Below, in pieces: positions 17,070-25,149 of a stretch of DNA of 64,000 nt (position 1 is its first letter; each line of letters opens with the position of its first letter). The stretch is from Candidatus Saccharimonadota bacterium (lineage in GTDB: Bacteria > Patescibacteriota > Saccharimonadia > Saccharimonadales > Saccharimonadaceae), in contig JAFWNF010000003.1 in assembly GCA_017510445.1 (NCBI GenBank), positions 169,164 through 233,163 of the forward strand. The letters run 5' to 3'. The translations under genes and the position numbers were made by a program. The notes below the pieces were generated by a model. That model did no database searches. It saw only the letters and a program-made list of their open reading frames with translations, and was not told the DNA's origin.

Positions 17070-17099
17070 AGTTTACCCTCCCCCAGCACCTTTTGTCAA
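17070..17099 (-). promoter_or_regulatory. Second copy of the G-tract promoter
   Basis: TTGACA (17094-17099), an 18-base G-rich spacer (GGTGCTGGGGGAGGG) and TAAACT (17070-17075). Apart from the G tract it is almost identical to 5840-5870, including the TAAACTTAAG continuation. Confidence 0.6.
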
Positions 17100-17121
17100 T
17101 CTTCTCTTCCTCAAAAACCAA

Positions 17122-17218
17122 CAAAAAATCCTCTGCTAAAAGGATTTCAAACTACTCCAAAATAATCGCCACTTCTCAGGCTTATTTCCATTTTAGCATA
17201 AACTCTTTAATTTGTCAA
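17122..17218 (-). ncRNA. Candidate small RNA, family member 2 (promoter and terminator)
   Basis: TTGACA (17213-17218, overlapping the truB stop), a 17-base spacer, TAAAAT (17190-17195), then about 60 transcribed bases ending in the hairpin AAATCCT/AGGATTT plus T-run (17122-17147). It shares TATGCTAAAAT, AAGCCTGA and further positions with the plus-strand transcript at 4180-4309. It is too short to encode a protein. Confidence 0.45.
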
Positions 17219-17880
17219 GAGTTCTCTCTCATAAACTCGTCTAGAGAAACCGCATCCTCTACAGAATATTCCCCCACTTTCGTACGTCTTAACTGCGTCA
17301 AATACCCCCCAACTCCTAGTTTTTCTCCGATATCTTCTCCCAGCGTCCGGATATAGGTTCCACTCGAAACATGACAGCGAATTTTGAGCTCCGGCCATTT
17401 ATAATCCAAAATCTCAATCGAAAAAATCTCGACTTTTCTCTTTGGCATTTCCACTTCGACCCCTTTTCTTGCTAGTTTATACGCCCTTTCGCCATTTATC
17501 TTCACCGCCGAAAAATTTGGCACTCTCTGAAGAATCTCTCCCTGAAAACTCTGGACAACCTTCTCAACTTCCGAAAGAATAGGCTCTTTCGCGTCTTTAG
17601 AGACCGAAATCTCTCCTTCAGGATCTCCTGTTGTCGAAATCGCTCCGAGCTTGATTGTCGCCTCATACCATTTATCTAGCTTCAAAAACTCATTTGAACG
17701 TTTCGTTCCCTTTCCAACAAGCAAAATCAAAAGTCCCGTTGCAAACGGATCAAGTGTCCCAGTGTGCCCAACTTTCACTTTTTTCCCAACTTTTTCCGAC
17801 AAAACTCGGCGCACTCGCGCCACCACCCCAAACGAAGTAATGTTTTTAGGTTTATCAATTAGAAGTATTTCTTTATCCAT
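17215..17880 (-). CDS. truB: TruB, tRNA pseudouridine-55 synthase
   Basis: Makes pseudouridine at position 55 in the T-loop of tRNAs. The N-terminal IDKPKNITSF motif, catalytic-aspartate segment GHTGTLDPFATG and later VSSGTYIRTLGEDIG are family signatures. At 221 residues it lacks the C-terminal PUA extension, as in short bacterial forms. It overlaps the upstream CYTH gene by 8 bases and forms an operon with it and rnhA. It ends in TGA, a useful check that UGA is a stop here. Confidence 0.96.
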   Translation of the reverse strand: MDKEILLIDKPKNITSFGVVARVRRVLSEKVGKKVKVGHTGTLDPFATGLLILLVGKGTKRSNEFLKLDKWYEATIKLGAISTTGDPEGEISVSKDAKEPILSEVEKVVQSFQGEILQRVPNFSAVKINGERAYKLARKGVEVEMPKRKVEIFSIEILDYKWPELKIRCHVSSGTYIRTLGEDIGEKLGVGGYLTQLRRTKVGEYSVEDAVSLDEFMRENS

Positions 17881-18412
17881 TCAACTGCTCAAAATACGCT
17901 TTTTCAACAATTTCTTCTGCGCCTAAAACTTTCAAAGTCTTCGTCAAATCTTCCACCACATCAGTAACTGTATCTTTTTCGTCCAATCTAGTTTCAATTT
18001 TCGCATAATACCCAGCTACACCTTCAACATTATCAAGATAGAGCATTGTTCCATCCCCCATATCAATTTCCTGACGTCTTCGGCTCACTTCATTAATCTT
18101 CTTAAATCCGAGTTGATGCACAATATTTACGCCCTCTGCATAATCTTTCACTTCTGTCTCATCTACCACATCAACACCCGAATCTTCAATATGTCGTTTC
18201 AAAATCATTTTATATTTTGCAGGTTTATCGACCGCTTTCATTTCCGTACGCATGATAATTCGTGGATAGTTCATACCATGCTTAAAACCCTTCGGCAAAT
18301 AAACCCGATCATGTTGCCAAATTATCGGCGAAAATTCAAACTCAATATCTTCAAGTTTCTTTTCAAAATCTTCGTGATTTTTCACTTTTGCTTTTTTAAT
18401 CACTGTTTTCAT
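17873..18412 (-). CDS. CYTH-domain protein (class IV adenylyl cyclase / ThTPase-like fold)
   Basis: A 179-residue protein resembling the CYTH superfamily, which acts on nucleotides and triphosphates through a metal-binding tunnel. Recognisable elements are WQHDRVYLP, PRIIMRTEM, KYKMILKRH, LGFKKINEVSRRRQ, YLDNVEGVAGYYAKIET and LKVLGAEE. The hallmark N-terminal ExExK is replaced by VIKKAKV, so the metal site may be altered and the substrate cannot be predicted. It overlaps rnhA by 4 bases and truB by 8 bases, so it is in the middle of a three-gene operon. Confidence 0.7.
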   Translation of the reverse strand: MKTVIKKAKVKNHEDFEKKLEDIEFEFSPIIWQHDRVYLPKGFKHGMNYPRIIMRTEMKAVDKPAKYKMILKRHIEDSGVDVVDETEVKDYAEGVNIVHQLGFKKINEVSRRRQEIDMGDGTMLYLDNVEGVAGYYAKIETRLDEKDTVTDVVEDLTKTLKVLGAEEIVEKAYFEQLNG

Positions 18413-18825
18413 AAAGTTTCTCCTTTTCGTGCCTTATTTGCCCACTCGTCAGCAAGCTCATTAAGCTCCGTTCCAACATGTCCCCTCACCCAAACTAATT
18501 CAACTGGATATTTTTTATAGAGTTCGTAAAGCTCTTTAACAATATCTAGATTTTTAATCTCGCCATTTTTTTTCGTCCAACCGTTCTTTTCCCATGTTGG
18601 CGCCCATTTTGTCAAAACATTAATCCAGAATTCTGAATCTGAATGAATTTCGCATCCTTCTTCTCCTGCAAGTTTGATCGCAGAAATCATTGCTTTTCCT
18701 TCCATTCGAATATTTGAAGAAAGTCTTTCATTCCCTAAAGCTACTGGCTTACCGTTCTCAATCACAGCAAACCCACCAGGCCCAGGATTTGGCGATGCAC
18801 TTCCATCAGTCCATAAAATTCTCAT
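18409..18825 (-). CDS. rnhA: Ribonuclease HI
   Basis: Degrades the RNA strand of RNA-DNA hybrids. It has the DGSASPNPGPGG motif with the first catalytic aspartate, the glutamate in NIRMEGKAMI, the aspartate in IHSDSEFWIN and the final NELADEWANKA, plus the VWVRGHVG loop. About 138 residues, normal length. The ATG at 18825 is chosen because TATAAT (18832-18837) lies exactly 6 bases upstream; the longer frame would have to use a TTG inside the promoter. It heads the rnhA-CYTH-truB operon. Confidence 0.95.
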   Translation of the reverse strand: MRILWTDGSASPNPGPGGFAVIENGKPVALGNERLSSNIRMEGKAMISAIKLAGEEGCEIHSDSEFWINVLTKWAPTWEKNGWTKKNGEIKNLDIVKELYELYKKYPVELVWVRGHVGTELNELADEWANKARKGETL

Positions 18826-18904
18826 ATCTATATTATACCACAATTCCCTACCTTTTTCATCCTTAACAAGAATATTTTTCTCCTAAAAATGTTATAATCA
18901 TAAT

Positions 18905-20335
18905 ATGGAATCTGAGCGAATTAAAAAAGCTGTCGAATTTGCCACTAAAGCTCACGAAGGTCAACTCCGCAAAAGTGGCGAACCGTTTATTAATCACCCT
19001 CTTGCTGTGAAAAAAATCCTCACCGAATGGGGGATGGATGAAGACACTATTATCGCTGGCGTTCTTCACGACACCGTTGAAGATACTTCTGTCACTTTAG
19101 AAGATGTCAAAAACGAATTCGGTGAAACCGTTGCATTCCTTGTTGATGGTGTCACCAAACTTGGCGCCGCCCGTTCTGGCATGCGCGACATCGACACTTA
19201 TCTTCCCGAAACTCGCGATAACTTCCTCCGCCTTATGATTGCTCTCGGTGCCGACATCCGCGTCCTTATCATCAAACTCGCCGACCGTCTCCACAATTTA
19301 AGAACTTTAAAGGCTCTTCCACCCGATAAACAAAAGAAAATCGCCAAAGAAACTCTTGAAGTCTTTGCCCCGCTCGCCGACCGTTTAAATATGGGGCAAC
19401 TTCGTGTTGAGCTCGCCGACCTCTCTTTTTCCTACGTTGATCCAAAACGCTATAAATACCTTAAAGACCTGATTGAGAAAATCAACAAATCCGGTGAAAA
19501 ATCTCTCCACCGTATCGAGGGTGAAATTACAGAACTATTGAATAAAGAAAAGATAAATTTCGAGCTTTCTGGCCGTGTCAAATCTGTTTATTCGCTCCAC
19601 AAAAAAATGGCGAAATATAATCAAAACGTCGGTGAAATCTATGATTTTACCGCCCTTCGCATTATCGTCGACGATATCACGACCTGCTATCTCGTGCTCG
19701 GTCTTATTCACTCGCTTTATACGCCTCTCGGTGGCAGAATAAAAGATTATATCGCCCTCCCGAAGCAAAACGGTTACCAATCTCTCCACACCACCGTCAT
19801 TACTCCCGACAAAAAAATCGTCGAATTCCAAATTCGCACTCACGAAATGCACGAATACGCCGAACGCGGTCTTGCCGCCAGTTTCTACTACAACGAACAA
19901 AAGCTCACCGAAAACTACAAAGAAGGCAAAATCCAACATCTCCCGACCAATCTTCTTTGGATTACCGAGCTCCAATCCGCTGCCGCCCAGCTTCGCGAAG
20001 GCAAAAAAGTTGATTTGAATAAATTGAAGCTCAATCTTTTTGCCGACAAAATCTTCGTCTATACTCCAAAAGGCGACATTATCGACCTTCCCTACGGCGC
20101 CATGCCTCTTGATTTCGCTTACAGACTTCACTCCGAAATCGGCGAACACGTCGTCGGCGTCAAAATCAACGGCAAAATCTCCAATCTCAACAAAAAACTC
20201 GAAAACTTCGACATCGTCGAAATTCTCACTTCAAAAAACCAAACTCCAAAAGAATCCTGGCTCCAAAAAATCTTCACCGCTCACGCCCGCCAAAAACTCC
20301 GCCAACAACTCACCAAAATCAAAGGTGAAAAATAG
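18905..20335 (+). CDS. rel: RelA/SpoT-family (p)ppGpp synthetase/hydrolase
   Basis: Controls the stringent response by making and degrading (p)ppGpp. It has an N-terminal HD hydrolase domain (HEGQLRKSGEPFINHPLAV, VLHDTVEDT), a RelA synthetase domain (FTALRIIVDD, RIKDYIALPKQNGYQSLHTTV, EFQIRTHEMHEYAERG) and a TGS domain (KIFVYTPKGDIIDLPYGAMP). At 476 residues it stops after TGS and lacks the C-terminal zinc-finger and ACT parts, which is common in reduced genomes. TATAAT (18893-18898) is exactly 6 bases before the ATG: a leaderless mRNA. Confidence 0.95.
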   Translation: MESERIKKAVEFATKAHEGQLRKSGEPFINHPLAVKKILTEWGMDEDTIIAGVLHDTVEDTSVTLEDVKNEFGETVAFLVDGVTKLGAARSGMRDIDTYLPETRDNFLRLMIALGADIRVLIIKLADRLHNLRTLKALPPDKQKKIAKETLEVFAPLADRLNMGQLRVELADLSFSYVDPKRYKYLKDLIEKINKSGEKSLHRIEGEITELLNKEKINFELSGRVKSVYSLHKKMAKYNQNVGEIYDFTALRIIVDDITTCYLVLGLIHSLYTPLGGRIKDYIALPKQNGYQSLHTTVITPDKKIVEFQIRTHEMHEYAERGLAASFYYNEQKLTENYKEGKIQHLPTNLLWITELQSAAAQLREGKKVDLNKLKLNLFADKIFVYTPKGDIIDLPYGAMPLDFAYRLHSEIGEHVVGVKINGKISNLNKKLENFDIVEILTSKNQTPKESWLQKIFTAHARQKLRQQLTKIKGEK

Positions 20336-20458
20336 TTTTCTAGCATTTTCCAACTCCTCCAAACCTACTCTACTTTATATCTTTCATCCCAAAGCCCTCC
20401 TTTTCTTTCGAAATTCTTTTCCAAATCTCCCCAACTAGTTTCTTATACAGTTTCAAAG

Positions 20459-20606
20459 AAACCATAAAACTTTTTTCTACGAAATTTCTTAGGCTAAAAA
20501 TTGAAAAAATAGTGATGGAAAGCCGGTACTGGAATACCGGAAGGATTCCATCAAATTATTTTTTCTATTTTTACCTCTTTTAGTAGAAAAACTGTTTTAT
20601 GGTTTT
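20459..20606 (+). repeat. Long hairpin element, copy 2
   Basis: The core matches 14316-14406 (GTGATGGAAAGCCGGTACTG..., closing with TTCCATC). The outer arms pair perfectly as ACCATAAAAC/GTTTTATGGT. The whole 148-bp unit can fold into one long imperfect hairpin with a short side loop. It lies between the convergent rel and parB genes. Confidence 0.55.
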
Positions 20607-20619
20607 AAATAAAGTCAAG

Positions 20620-20646
20620 AAAAAAAGGTTAGAGGAACCTATCCAG
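20620..20646 (-). terminator. parB terminator
   Basis: Minus-strand hairpin AGGTT/AACCT with a five-base loop followed by seven T, 17 or more bases after the parB stop. A larger stem ACCTA/TAGGT lies just before it. Confidence 0.6.
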
Positions 20647-20662
20647 TAGGTGCCAAAAAAAC

Positions 20663-21505
20663 TTATTTCAAAATCTCAATCAGTTTTTTCAGTTCTTCTT
20701 TGTTTTTACAAGTAATCGTAATGCTTCTTCCGTGAATTTTTGTTGTCGCATTATATTTTTTACTGATTCTTTCCTCATCCTTTGCAAAAAGGTTCGCTTT
20801 TACAATGGCCGTTGAGCTCTTCTTTTTATTTTCTGAAATATATCTCTCGACTTTTCTCGCCGTCCAGCCTTCTTCGACAATCTTCGGCAAAATCGCCATC
20901 ACCATCTCAGGGTCTGCAGAAACCAAAGGCTTCATCACTCCTTCTGATAGTCTTTCTTTCACCATAATCTTCTTCGCTTCTTCTGGAAGTCGGAGCAGTC
21001 GAATTGTTCCCTCAATCGATTTCTCGCTTTTACCAATCTTCGTAGCGATTTCTTTTGCGCTCAAATTAAACTGTGTCTTTAGCTTCATATAGGCCGTCGC
21101 AAGTTCAATCGCGTTTAAATCTTCCCGTTGAGCATTCTCAATTATCGAAAGTTCCAGCCTATTTTGCGCATCTATCGATCTAACAATTACAGGAATTTTC
21201 TTCAGTCCTGCCATTTTTGCCGCTCGCCACCTTCTTTCGCCCGCAACAATCTTATAACTATCTTCTTCTTTTGTTACGACAATTGGCTGAAGGACACCAT
21301 GTTTTTTGATTGAATCAGCAAGCATCGAGAGCGCTTCTTCCGAAAAATCTTTTCTCGGTTGGTTTTCGTCTCGCTTAATTTTCTCTAGCTCAATCTCAGT
21401 TAATTTCGAAACTTTTTCATCCTCATCAGCCGTTACGTCAAAATCATCATCATATAGTTCGTCAGGTATCAAGCTCTCAAATCCTCTTCCCAAAGCTTTT
21501 CCCAT
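20663..21505 (-). CDS. parB: ParB chromosome-partitioning protein
   Basis: A CTPase clamp that loads at parS and partitions the chromosome with ParA. The N-terminus GKALGRGFESLIP, the ParB box (DENQPRKDFSEEAL, GVLQPIVV, YKIVAGERRWRAAKMAG), and the central helix-turn-helix (SAKEIATKIGKSEKSIEGTIRLL) are clear. The length of 280 residues is typical. Its start overlaps the last base of the parA stop, so translation is coupled. No canonical parS palindrome was noticed in the window. Confidence 0.96.
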   Translation of the reverse strand: MGKALGRGFESLIPDELYDDDFDVTADEDEKVSKLTEIELEKIKRDENQPRKDFSEEALSMLADSIKKHGVLQPIVVTKEEDSYKIVAGERRWRAAKMAGLKKIPVIVRSIDAQNRLELSIIENAQREDLNAIELATAYMKLKTQFNLSAKEIATKIGKSEKSIEGTIRLLRLPEEAKKIMVKERLSEGVMKPLVSADPEMVMAILPKIVEEGWTARKVERYISENKKKSSTAIVKANLFAKDEERISKKYNATTKIHGRSITITCKNKEELKKLIEILK

Positions 21506-22266
21506 TATTTTGTCCTTTCCATAAATTCTTTTGCAAGCTCTTTATAAGCCTTCGCGCCTTTAGAAAATCTATCATAATCCCCAACAGGCACACCGTGGCT
21601 CGGAGCTTCCGCAATTCTCACGTTTCTCGGAATCGTCGTATTGAATGTTTTATCCTTAAAGTATTTCTTAATTTCCGCGAGCACTTGAATCGAAAGCGAG
21701 GTGCGTTTATCATACATCGTCGCCACCACACCCAGCAGTTTAAGCTTCGGGTTTACCTTTCGAACAAGTTTCATGCTCTCTAGGAGCTGCGCTACCCCCT
21801 CAAGTGCATAAAATTCTGTCTGAACTGGAAGTAATAAATAGTCCGACGCAATCATTCCATTAACAGTAAGAAGTGAAAGTGAAGGAGGCGAGTCGATAAT
21901 TATATAATCATAGTTATTGCTCACTTTTTTTATCTCATCGCGAAGCTGAACAAATTTTTTGCTCATTTTTGTCATTTCAACTTCCGCATTTGCAAGCTGT
22001 GGCGTCGCAGGCGCCAAATCAAAATTTTTAAATTTCGATTTTAAAATTACTTGTTCTAGCGTCGCTTTTTCGAGCATCACATCAGTCATCGTCGCTTTTA
22101 GAACGTCTTTTTCGAAACCTAACCCACTCGTCGCATTTCCCTGCGGATCAAAATCAACCAAAAGGATTCTTTGTTTATTTTTTGCTAAATAATAAGACAG
22201 ATTCACCGCCGTTGTCGTTTTCCCGACCCCGCCCTTTTGGTTTGTCACACAGATTACCTTCGCCAT
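21505..22266 (-). CDS. parA: ParA/Soj chromosome-partitioning ATPase
   Basis: A deviant Walker-type ATPase that moves ParB-parS complexes on the nucleoid. It has ICVTNQKGGVGKTTTAVNLS (deviant Walker A), VDFDPQGNATSGLG and IIDSPPSLSLLTVNGM (Walker B). At 253 residues it is a chromosomal-type ParA. TATAAT lies 9 bases before the ATG, giving a leader of only a few bases. It forms an operon with parB. Confidence 0.97.
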   Translation of the reverse strand: MAKVICVTNQKGGVGKTTTAVNLSYYLAKNKQRILLVDFDPQGNATSGLGFEKDVLKATMTDVMLEKATLEQVILKSKFKNFDLAPATPQLANAEVEMTKMSKKFVQLRDEIKKVSNNYDYIIIDSPPSLSLLTVNGMIASDYLLLPVQTEFYALEGVAQLLESMKLVRKVNPKLKLLGVVATMYDKRTSLSIQVLAEIKKYFKDKTFNTTIPRNVRIAEAPSHGVPVGDYDRFSKGAKAYKELAKEFMERTK

Positions 22267-22312
22267 AATATCCCCATTATATCATAAAACATAAGTTGTT
22301 TTATTTTTTCCC

Positions 22313-22345
22313 AATCAAAAAATGCCCCGAAGGGCATTTTTTTAT
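22313..22345. terminator. Bidirectional terminator after rplU
   Basis: Hairpin AAATGCCC-gaa-GGGCATTT flanked by A- and T-runs, following the rplU stop on the minus strand. Confidence 0.8.
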
Positions 22346-22650
22346 TTGATTGAAACAATTTCAATTACTGAATATTTCTGACGGTGACCGGTTTCTGTAT
22401 GGACACGTTTCTTTGAATGGTAGCGAATAACGCGAACTTTGTCACCTGCAACCTTTTCTTCAACTACTTTAGCTGAAACTTTCACGCCTTTAACAGTTGG
22501 GGTTCCAACAGTGGTCTTATCGCCATCGATAAGAAGCAAAGCATCAGTTTCGAGCTCTTTTGTGCCTGCAGGGAGGAGGTCCACCCTCAGGGTCTCTTTT
22601 TCCTCGACAAGATATTGTTTTCCGCCGACGAGGATAACTGCTTTCTTCAT
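22342..22650 (-). CDS. rplU: 50S ribosomal protein L21 (bL21)
   Basis: Binds 23S rRNA near L20. The N-terminus AVILVGGKQYLVEE and the C-terminal IRYHSKKRVHTETGHRQKYSVIEI are diagnostic and 102 residues is the standard length. The start follows AAAGGAAT. It is monocistronic here: rpmA (L27), the usual next gene, is missing and a terminator follows directly. TATAAT occurs around 22680, giving a short leader. Confidence 0.97.
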   Translation of the reverse strand: MKKAVILVGGKQYLVEEKETLRVDLLPAGTKELETDALLLIDGDKTTVGTPTVKGVKVSAKVVEEKVAGDKVRVIRYHSKKRVHTETGHRQKYSVIEIVSIK

Positions 22651-22714
22651 AATAATTCCTTTAAAATTAATACTCGTGACATTATATCATACTTTTTTAG
22701 ATTTGAAAAGATAA

Positions 22715-22735
22715 AATAAGCCTCCTTGCGGAGGC
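22715..22735 (-). terminator. Intrinsic terminator
   Basis: Minus-strand hairpin GCCTCC-gcaa-GGAGGC followed by TTATTTTAT, just after the gene at 22744. Confidence 0.65.
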
Positions 22736-22743
22736 ACCGGTCT

Positions 22744-23049
22744 TTAGTCTTGATAATATTCAAGCCAACCAGCATTTTTGCGGGTGTCATAATACCCACG
22801 AATACATCGCTCTGAAGAGCCAATGCATTCCAAATTGAAAGACTGGCCAGAGCCATCTTCCCAAGTTATTCCTCGGATTTTCATAACTATTGGAAGATCC
22901 GAGATTTCTCCCTGGAATTCCAGCTCCTTGCCAGAACTGAGCGCCGAAAAAAGTTGTTCTCTGTTTGGCCCTTTGATGCCAACTTGCCTTCTTTCACCGC
23001 CTAATCCTGCTAATGGCACTTTTAGTCCCCCCTTCTTTGAAAAGTCCAA
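22744..23049 (-). CDS. Small hypothetical protein
   Basis: A 101-residue protein with no family I recognise (core LEFQGEISDLPIVMKIRGIT, two cysteines near the middle and an aromatic C-terminus WLEYYQD). The start is uncertain: TTG at 23049, or a downstream GTG preceded by a G-rich stretch. A TATAAT box near 23091 implies a leader of about 40 bases holding the hairpin AGCCAGT/ACTGGCT. A terminator follows. Transcription signals on both sides support it being real. Confidence 0.55.
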   Translation of the reverse strand: MDFSKKGGLKVPLAGLGGERRQVGIKGPNREQLFSALSSGKELEFQGEISDLPIVMKIRGITWEDGSGQSFNLECIGSSERCIRGYYDTRKNAGWLEYYQD

Positions 23050-23122
23050 GCAGTCAAAAACTACTCAGCCAGTTCTCACTGGCTATATCATTATAGCATA
23101 AAAATAATAAAAAGTCAATATA

Positions 23123-25126
23123 TCAAAACGAGTCCCAGATCTCATCCTCCGGAAAATCATCAAAATCCTCCTCGTCCTCCTCAAGATCTTCATACCCTGC
23201 CGAACCATATGGATTGTATCCGAGCTCGAGGAGAAATCTTGACGGACTTGTCCAGTTTCTTCCCCCAAACGAAAATCTCGACTGCGCATAAGTCAAAAAC
23301 AATTTTTCCATCGCCCGCGTCATACCCACATATGCCAGTCTTCTCTCTTCTTCTAAATCACTACTTTCGTTCACAGATCTCGAACTTGGAAATAGTCCTT
23401 CCTCCATCCCTACTAAAAACACTACTGGAAATTCCAACCCTTTCGCCGAATGAAGAGTCATGAGCGTCACTGAATTCTTTTTTGAACTTTCATCCGCGCT
23501 CGACATCAAACTTGCATCCGCTAGAAAATCAGTTAGATTTTCATACGGTTCCGCGTTGCTAATTAAAACCGCTAGGTTTTCTATTCTCTCTTCCCCGCTC
23601 GGCGTTCCATCAGAAAGCAATTCTTCAAATCCAAAAAAGGAAATAATATTTTTTATTATTACATCTGGCGAAGAGGTAGTATCAGTTTCTCTCAAAAACC
23701 TTTCAAGTCTCAGTAACGCATTTCTGCCTTTTGGCGGTAAAGAAGCTAAAAGCGCTTCATTTGAAAGAGGGTTTTTCTCATTCGTCTGGCTTAAAAATGT
23801 CAAAATCTTCGAAAGACTTGCCTCGCCAATTCCCGACAACACATTTTTTATAACTCTCTCCAGCGAAACTGTATCATAAACGTTAATTAAAAGCTTCAAA
23901 ATTGCTAAAACATCTTTAACTTCTTTTCGATCATAAAATCTCACCCCACCGACAATCTTATACGGAATCATTTGTTGGATAAACGCTTTTTCAAATGCAA
24001 ACGATTGTGCGTTTGTACGATAAAGCACCGCAAAATCTGAAAAATCGCGTCCTTTTTCCGCCATCATGAGAATTTTTCTAGCTACAAAATTCGCTTCAAA
24101 AGTCTCATCCCTCGTCGCTTCAATATCAACTGGTGCCCCTTTTCCTGCCTCAGTAAACAACGTTTTTTCTGTTCTTTGTTTGTTCTGATTAATAATTCTC
24201 TGACTTGCTTCCAAAATATTGCCTGTTGAACGATAGTTCTGTTCGAGTTTCACTACTTTTGCACCAGGAAAATCTTTTTCAAAATTCAAAATATTTGTAA
24301 AATCCGCCCCACGCCAAGAATAAATTGATTGCCAATCATCCCCAACTACACAAATATTTCGTTCATCATTCACCAAAAGCTTAATTAAACGATATTGTAT
24401 ATTATTTGTGTCCTGATACTCATCGATTAAAATATGCCTAAAACGATTTTTCCATTTTTCTCGCACCATCAAATTCTCTCGGAATAGTTTCAAAGTTCTA
24501 AGTAATAAATCATCAAAATCTAACGCATTCGCTTTTTCTTTTTCCTCCTCATACTTCTCAAAAATCAAAGCAATTTTCTTTCGATTCGGATAAAACGCTT
24601 CTCGCATATAATCTTCTGGCGTTTCTCCCTTATTTTTACATGAAGAAATAATTGATTGAATGGCTTTCGGCTTCAGACTTTTATCCGTAATTTTCAAATC
24701 CTTCATAATGCGTTTAATTAATGCAACCTGATCTTCCGTATCATAAATCACATAATTTTTATCTAATCCCGCCGATTCACTCTCGATTCTCAAAATTTTC
24801 ACACAAATTCCGTGAAAAGTCCCCATATATGGCATAAACCCCCTCGGCGCCTCATCAACAAACCCATCAACATAATAATCACTCTTCGGCATTATTAGTC
24901 TATATAGGCGATTCCTCATTTCTTTCGCCGCCTTGTTCGTAAAGGTTACAGCCAAAATCTCTTCTGGCTTCACGCCGTTCTCAATCAAATTTGCAATTCT
25001 GTGTGTCAAAGTTTTTGTTTTCCCCGACCCAGCTCCTGCCAAAATCAATACCGGCCCCGAAAGCGTTTCAACAGCTTCCCTCTGTGCTGGATTTAACCCA
25101 AGAAAAATCGCATTATTTTTATCCAT
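23123..25126 (-). CDS. pcrA: UvrD/PcrA-type superfamily 1 DNA helicase
   Basis: A 3'-5' helicase of excision repair and replication restart. All SF1A motifs are visible: Q-motif LNPAQREAVE, Walker A AGAGSGKTKTL, DEYQDTNNIQ, VGDDWQSIYSWRGAD, LEQNYRST, TLHSAKGLEFPVVFLVG and RLAYVGMTRA. At 667 residues it is slightly short because the C-terminal tail is reduced to an acidic EDLEEDEEDFDDFPEDE segment. The ATG at 25126 lies exactly 6 bases after TATAAT (25133-25138), so it is leaderless. Confidence 0.95.
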   Translation of the reverse strand: MDKNNAIFLGLNPAQREAVETLSGPVLILAGAGSGKTKTLTHRIANLIENGVKPEEILAVTFTNKAAKEMRNRLYRLIMPKSDYYVDGFVDEAPRGFMPYMGTFHGICVKILRIESESAGLDKNYVIYDTEDQVALIKRIMKDLKITDKSLKPKAIQSIISSCKNKGETPEDYMREAFYPNRKKIALIFEKYEEEKEKANALDFDDLLLRTLKLFRENLMVREKWKNRFRHILIDEYQDTNNIQYRLIKLLVNDERNICVVGDDWQSIYSWRGADFTNILNFEKDFPGAKVVKLEQNYRSTGNILEASQRIINQNKQRTEKTLFTEAGKGAPVDIEATRDETFEANFVARKILMMAEKGRDFSDFAVLYRTNAQSFAFEKAFIQQMIPYKIVGGVRFYDRKEVKDVLAILKLLINVYDTVSLERVIKNVLSGIGEASLSKILTFLSQTNEKNPLSNEALLASLPPKGRNALLRLERFLRETDTTSSPDVIIKNIISFFGFEELLSDGTPSGEERIENLAVLISNAEPYENLTDFLADASLMSSADESSKKNSVTLMTLHSAKGLEFPVVFLVGMEEGLFPSSRSVNESSDLEEERRLAYVGMTRAMEKLFLTYAQSRFSFGGRNWTSPSRFLLELGYNPYGSAGYEDLEEDEEDFDDFPEDEIWDSF

Positions 25127-25149
25127 TACCAAATTATACCACGCCTCTT

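Noticed and set aside
19535..20149. 204-codon minus-strand frame opposite rel
   Set aside because: It is an antisense shadow of the RelA/SpoT coding sequence without its own start signals.
20663..22266. parS site near parAB
   Set aside because: I looked for TGTTTCACGTGAAACA-like palindromes and saw none in or near the genes.
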